From positions 62,001 to 126,000 of the forward strand of contig NZ_JACHJL010000018.1 of NCBI RefSeq assembly GCF_014203645.1: a stretch of 64,000 nucleotides of DNA, read 5' to 3'. Under the pieces are notes generated by a model, which was given only the letters and a program-made list of their open reading frames with translations, made no database searches and was not told the DNA's origin. Below, piece after piece: positions 61,701 through 64,000 of this stretch. Position 1 is the first letter of the stretch. Each line of letters starts with the position of its first letter. The DNA comes from Streptomyces zagrosensis. Lineage in GTDB: Bacteria; Actinomycetota; Actinomycetes; Streptomycetales; Streptomycetaceae. The position numbers and the translations under genes are program-made.

Positions 61701-64000
61701 GGCCGACTCCGTATAGCGCGGTCCAGTTCACCGGGGTGCCGTTGGTGTGGAGGTGCGCGGCGTTGGTGAGGAGGCGAGTCCAGTTGCCTTGGTCGCGGTG
61801 GAGGGTGCCGGTGATGGTGGCTTGGTGGTGTGTTTCTTCGGTGGTTTCTTGGAGGGCGTTGGTGAGGATGGGGTGGGGGCTGATTTCGATGTAGGTGGTG
61901 TGGTGGTTGTTGAGTGCGGTGGTGGTGGCGTTGGTGAGGAGGACGGGTTGGCGGAGGTTGGTGTACCAGTAGTCGGCGGTGAGTTGTGTGGTGTCGAGTT
62001 GGGTGCCGGTGACGGTGGAGTAGAAGGGGATGTCACTGGCGGTGGGGGTGATGCCGGCGAGGTCTTGGGCGAGTTGTTGTTGGATGGCTTCGACGTAGGG
62101 GCTATGCGATGCGTAGTTGACGTTGATGCGTCGTGCGCGGATGTTGTGTTGTTCGCAGTGGGTGAGGAGTTCTTGGATTGCGGTGGTTTCGCCGGCGATG
62201 ACGGTGGTGTGGGGTCCGTTGTGGGCGGCGATGTGGAGGCGGTTGTGCCACTGTGTGAGGAGTTGTGTGGTGTCGTGTGTGGTGAGGGTGAGTGAGGCCA
62301 TGGTGCCGTGGCCGGTGAGGGTGGTGTGGATGGCTTGGCTGCGGAGTGCGGTGATGCGGGCGCCGTCGTGGAGGGTGAGGGCTCCGGCGGTGACGGCTGC
62401 GGCGACTTCACCCTGTGAGTGGCCGATGACGGCGGTGGGGTGAACGCCGAGGGAGCGCCATAGTCGTGCGAGGGAGACCATGACGGCGAAGAGGGCGGGT
62501 TGGACGATGTCTACGCGTTCTAGTGGTTGCTCACTACGCAGGGCTTCGGTTAGTGACCAGTCCACGTACGGGGCGAGGGCGCTTTCACATTCGGCTATGG
62601 ATTCGCGGAAGACGGCGGAGGTGTCGAGGAGCCCGGTGGCCATGCCGGTCCATTGGGAGCCCTGGCCGGGGAAGACGAAGACGGGTTTGGTGTGGTTGGC
62701 GTGGCCGGTGACGGTGTGGGGGGTGTCGTGTCCGTTGGCTAGCGCGTGCAGTTCGGTGATCAGATGCGCGCGGTTTTCGGCGAGGATGATGGCGCGGTGT
62801 TCGAACGTGGCCCTGCCAGCCAGGAGCGTGCCAGCGACGTCGGCGAGGCCCGCTTCGGGGTGGTCTTCGACGTAGGTGGCCAGCTGCTGTGCTTGGGCTT
62901 GGAGCGCGTGCCGGTCCCGCGCGGAGAGCACCACCGGAACGACCGAAGGTCCGGTCTCGACGGTGGCGTCGCTCTCCGTGCCCTCCGTATCCAGGACCGC
63001 CTCCGGTTCTGGTGCGGGTGCCGGTTGTGGGGCTTCTTCGATGATGACGTGGGCGTTGGTGCCGCTGATGCCAAAGGCGGAGACGGCGGCCCGCCGGAGC
63101 CCGTGGTCACTGCGCGCCCAGGCGCGCTCCTCGGTCAGCAGCTCGATCGCGCCCGCTGACCAGTCCACGTGCGTGGTCGGCTCGGACACGTGCAGCGTCT
63201 TGGGGAGCGTGTCGTGCTGGAGAGCCAGCACCATCTTGATGACCCCGGCCACGCCTGCCGCGGCCTGCGTATGGCCGATGTTGGACTTCACCGCCCCGAG
63301 CCACAGGGGCCGGTCGGCGGGGCGGTTCTGGCCGTAGGTGGCGAGCAGCGCCTGTGCCTCGATGGGGTCACCGAGGCGGGTGCCGGTGCCATGCGCCTCC
63401 ACTGCGTCAATCTGGTCCCCGGTCAGCCGGGCATCGGCCAGGGCCTGGCGGATAACGCGCTGCTGTGAGGGCCCGTTGGGGGCGGCGAGCCCGTTGGAGG
63501 CGCCGTCCTGGTTGATCGCCGAGCCGCGTACGACGGCGAGTACCTGGTGTCCATTGCGCCGGGCATCGGAGAGCCGTTCGAGCAGCACCACGCCCGCGCC
63601 TTCGGACAGGCCGAAGCCGTCAGCCTCATCAGAGAACGCCTTGCAGCGACCGCTCTCGGAGAGAGCCCCCATCCGGCTGAAGCCGATGAAGACGTCCGGT
63701 GTGGGCATCACCACCGCACCGCCCGCGAGCGCCATGGAGCACTCACCGGCCCGTAGCGACCGGACGGCCAGATGCAGGGCGACCAGCGATGACGAGCATG
63801 CCGTGTCCACCGTGATGGCCGGACCTTCGAGACCGAACGTGTAGGCCAGCCGGCCCGAGATCACACTCGTGACGCCGCCCGTGATGATGTAGTCCTGAAC
63901 CGCGGCCGGCGCCTCACTCGCCCGGGGCCCGTACGCGTGTGCCATCGCCCCGACGAAGGCCCCGGTGCGGCTGCCACGCAGCGTGGCGGGGTCGATGCCC
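58726..64000 (-). CDS. pieA2: PieA2 (partial): type I PKS, module 3 (KS-AT-DH-KR-ACP)
   Basis: The N-terminus lies beyond the right edge. Numbered from the Met codon at 63945: KS (C-terminal part to about 305; Cys50, His185, His225), AT (421-720; Ser510 in GHSQG, YASH 611-614, methylmalonyl type), DH (778-1050; His813 in HALWNTPLLPG with Asn in place of the usual Gly, Asp982), KR (1284-1462; LND, Tyr1432/Asn1436), ACP (1565-1650; Ser1609), C-terminal docking region (1655-1739). The KS differs from the others in the window (SRMGALSESGRCKAFSDEAD against SRQRGLAPDGRCKAF). KR-DH with methylmalonyl matches the C7-methyl, C7=C8 unit of piericidin. Confidence 0.93.
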   Translation of the reverse strand, partial: GIDPATLRGSRTGAFVGAMAHAYGPRASEAPAAVQDYIITGGVTSVISGRLAYTFGLEGPAITVDTACSSSLVALHLAVRSLRAGECSMALAGGAVVMPTPDVFIGFSRMGALSESGRCKAFSDEADGFGLSEGAGVVLLERLSDARRNGHQVLAVVRGSAINQDGASNGLAAPNGPSQQRVIRQALADARLTGDQIDAVEAHGTGTRLGDPIEAQALLATYGQNRPADRPLWLGAVKSNIGHTQAAAGVAGVIKMVLALQHDTLPKTLHVSEPTTHVDWSAGAIELLTEERAWARSDHGLRRAAVSAFGISGTNAHVIIEEAPQPAPAPEPEAVLDTEGTESDATVETGPSVVPVVLSARDRHALQAQAQQLATYVEDHPEAGLADVAGTLLAGRATFEHRAIILAENRAHLITELHALANGHDTPHTVTGHANHTKPVFVFPGQGSQWTGMATGLLDTSAVFRESIAECESALAPYVDWSLTEALRSEQPLERVDIVQPALFAVMVSLARLWRSLGVHPTAVIGHSQGEVAAAVTAGALTLHDGARITALRSQAIHTTLTGHGTMASLTLTTHDTTQLLTQWHNRLHIAAHNGPHTTVIAGETTAIQELLTHCEQHNIRARRINVNYASHSPYVEAIQQQLAQDLAGITPTASDIPFYSTVTGTQLDTTQLTADYWYTNLRQPVLLTNATTTALNNHHTTYIEISPHPILTNALQETTEETHHQATITGTLHRDQGNWTRLLTNAAHLHTNGTPVNWTALYGVGPHHHLDLPTYPFQRQPFWLAAPTTPATPHTTEHPLLHTHTTLATTHDTLFTGHISTNTHPWLTHHALWNTPLLPGTALLELALHTAHHTGLHHLEELTLHTPLLLPHNQPLHIQIHIGTPNTTGQHPLTIHSTPHTNPQADEPIWTCHATGALTADAAEPGWVAESVWPPADAVPVEIDGLYPRLAEDGLVYGPAFQGLHAAWRRGAEVFAEVRLPQAQHADAGRFDLHPALLDAALHSTLLDGAEQVVLPFSFSGVTLHATGATALRVRLTPTGPDTMALAVADEAGEPVATVTSLAVRPVNQQQLQTAARDNVADSLFHLAWTELAPGSVTVSETARYAVVGRDDLEVGSALAKAGVAVQAHPTLSALAAAISAGTTVPEAVVVPWPVPHGTESRTADAAHDAVTRVLSLLREWVSDDRFGAARLVLLTSGAVSTTPDASGRTGAASATTGEGVTNLAAAAACGAVRSAQAEHPGRFALVDLDADAAGWRHALPGVLSGSEPQYAVRGGRVWVPRLARSRPSPAADAPVLDPEGTVLITGGTGTLGALVARHLITHHGVRHLLLLGRRGPHAPGATTLHNELTQLGATVTITACDTSNLNQLTTTLNTIPTQHPLTGIIHTAGTLNDALLTNLTPQQTNDVLQPKINTAWHLHELTKDAKPAMFVMFSAAGGVLGNAGQANYAAANGYLDALADHRRALGLPAVSMAWGLWSAVSEMTGGLDEADLSRMRRAGVLPLSTKDGLALFDLALGQEHALVLPVRLDLAALRGESSAQPPLLRGLLGGAPLRSVRAAASSGALGGVGDTKEPAGSLVFDGLSDAERAHKLLELVRSQAATVLGYATPDAISDERGFLDAGYDSLRAVELRNRLNAATGLRLSATLVFDHPTPVEVAAHLGELLRARERPAASTVFAQLDGLEAGLLEVAADAPARERLTTRLRGLLARVEGAETAADAGGGPGGEQSGRESDEFGDVTLDEILDIVDDELRRS
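59725..60093 (-). repeat. KR repeat, copy 2 (pieA2)
   Basis: Same 123-residue block as 47586-47954, with at least one silent difference (for example GCCACG against GCCAGG on the + strand near 59747). Flanking KR sequence differs between the two modules. Confidence 0.85.
61666..62685 (-). repeat. AT repeat, copy 3 (pieA2 module 3)
   Basis: Third near-identical copy of the methylmalonyl-AT DNA; shares the extended upstream linker with copy 1 (to about 62940) and the short post-AT linker with copy 2. The mosaic pattern implies more than one exchange event. Confidence 0.85.

Noticed and set aside
1..64000. tRNA or rRNA genes
   Set aside because: No cloverleaf-like stretch with GGTTCNANTCC-type arm or ribosomal core sequence was recognised by eye.

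Overview
The window is high-GC DNA from a Streptomyces-type actinomycete. Signs are the strong G/C third-position coding bias, GTG starts, GTGA/ATGA start-stop overlaps, XRE/DUF397 regulators, a TTA codon in a regulator and a large modular type I polyketide synthase.

Left part (1-27.4 kb) is ordinary chromosomal and accessory DNA. In order it holds: a DUF397/XRE/methyltransferase regulatory group with a small sigma-like protein and a Cys-rich HTH protein (0.1-3.9 kb); a 1.4 kb stretch without a confident gene but full of palindromes, a strong hairpin and an 11-G tract (3.9-5.3 kb); an AraC/VOC pair; a serine-hydrolase/response-regulator/sensor-kinase operon; a divergent NmrA/AraC pair; an ArsB-like permease divergent from a PLP-dependent Orn/Lys/Arg-type decarboxylase; a GNAT; a GlxA-type regulator plus GAPDH; an amidohydrolase; transposase and NACHT-like relics; a DHA2-type MFS exporter with a 69-bp tandem repeat upstream; a DUF3307 membrane protein; and a secreted HAF-repeat protein. 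A perfect 38-bp palindrome (27424-27461) separates this part from the cluster.

Right part (27.5-64.0 kb, all minus strand) is most of a piericidin (pie) biosynthetic cluster. Transcription runs right to left: pieA2 (cut by the window edge), pieA3, pieA4, pieA5, pieA6, pieB1, pieC, pieD, pieB2, pieE, with gaps of -4 to 107 bp. Domain content and AT signatures fit the piericidin A1 skeleton: module 3 methylmalonyl with KR-DH (A2), module 4 KR-DH (A3), module 5 methylmalonyl with KR-DH-ER (A4), module 6 malonyl with KR-DH (A5), and modules 7 (methylmalonyl) and 8 (malonyl) without reduction, then a thioesterase (A6). The TE releases a beta,delta-diketo acid. PieD (glutamine amidotransferase, AsnB family) should turn the acid into an amide that closes to the pyridone/pyridinol ring. 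PieE hydroxylates the ring and the two methyltransferases (B1, B2) make the two methoxy groups. PieC is an SRPBCC protein of unclear role. pieA1 (loading module, modules 1-2) and any cluster regulator lie outside the window.

The most notable points inside the cluster are these. The PieA3 AT domain is shrunken and has lost its GQGSQ and GHSxG motifs, so module 4 must be charged in trans. Three methylmalonyl-AT segments and two KR segments are almost identical at DNA level and have an odd Thr/His/Asn-rich composition, which points to gene conversion. ACP7 has Val in place of the conserved Asp before the phosphopantetheine serine.
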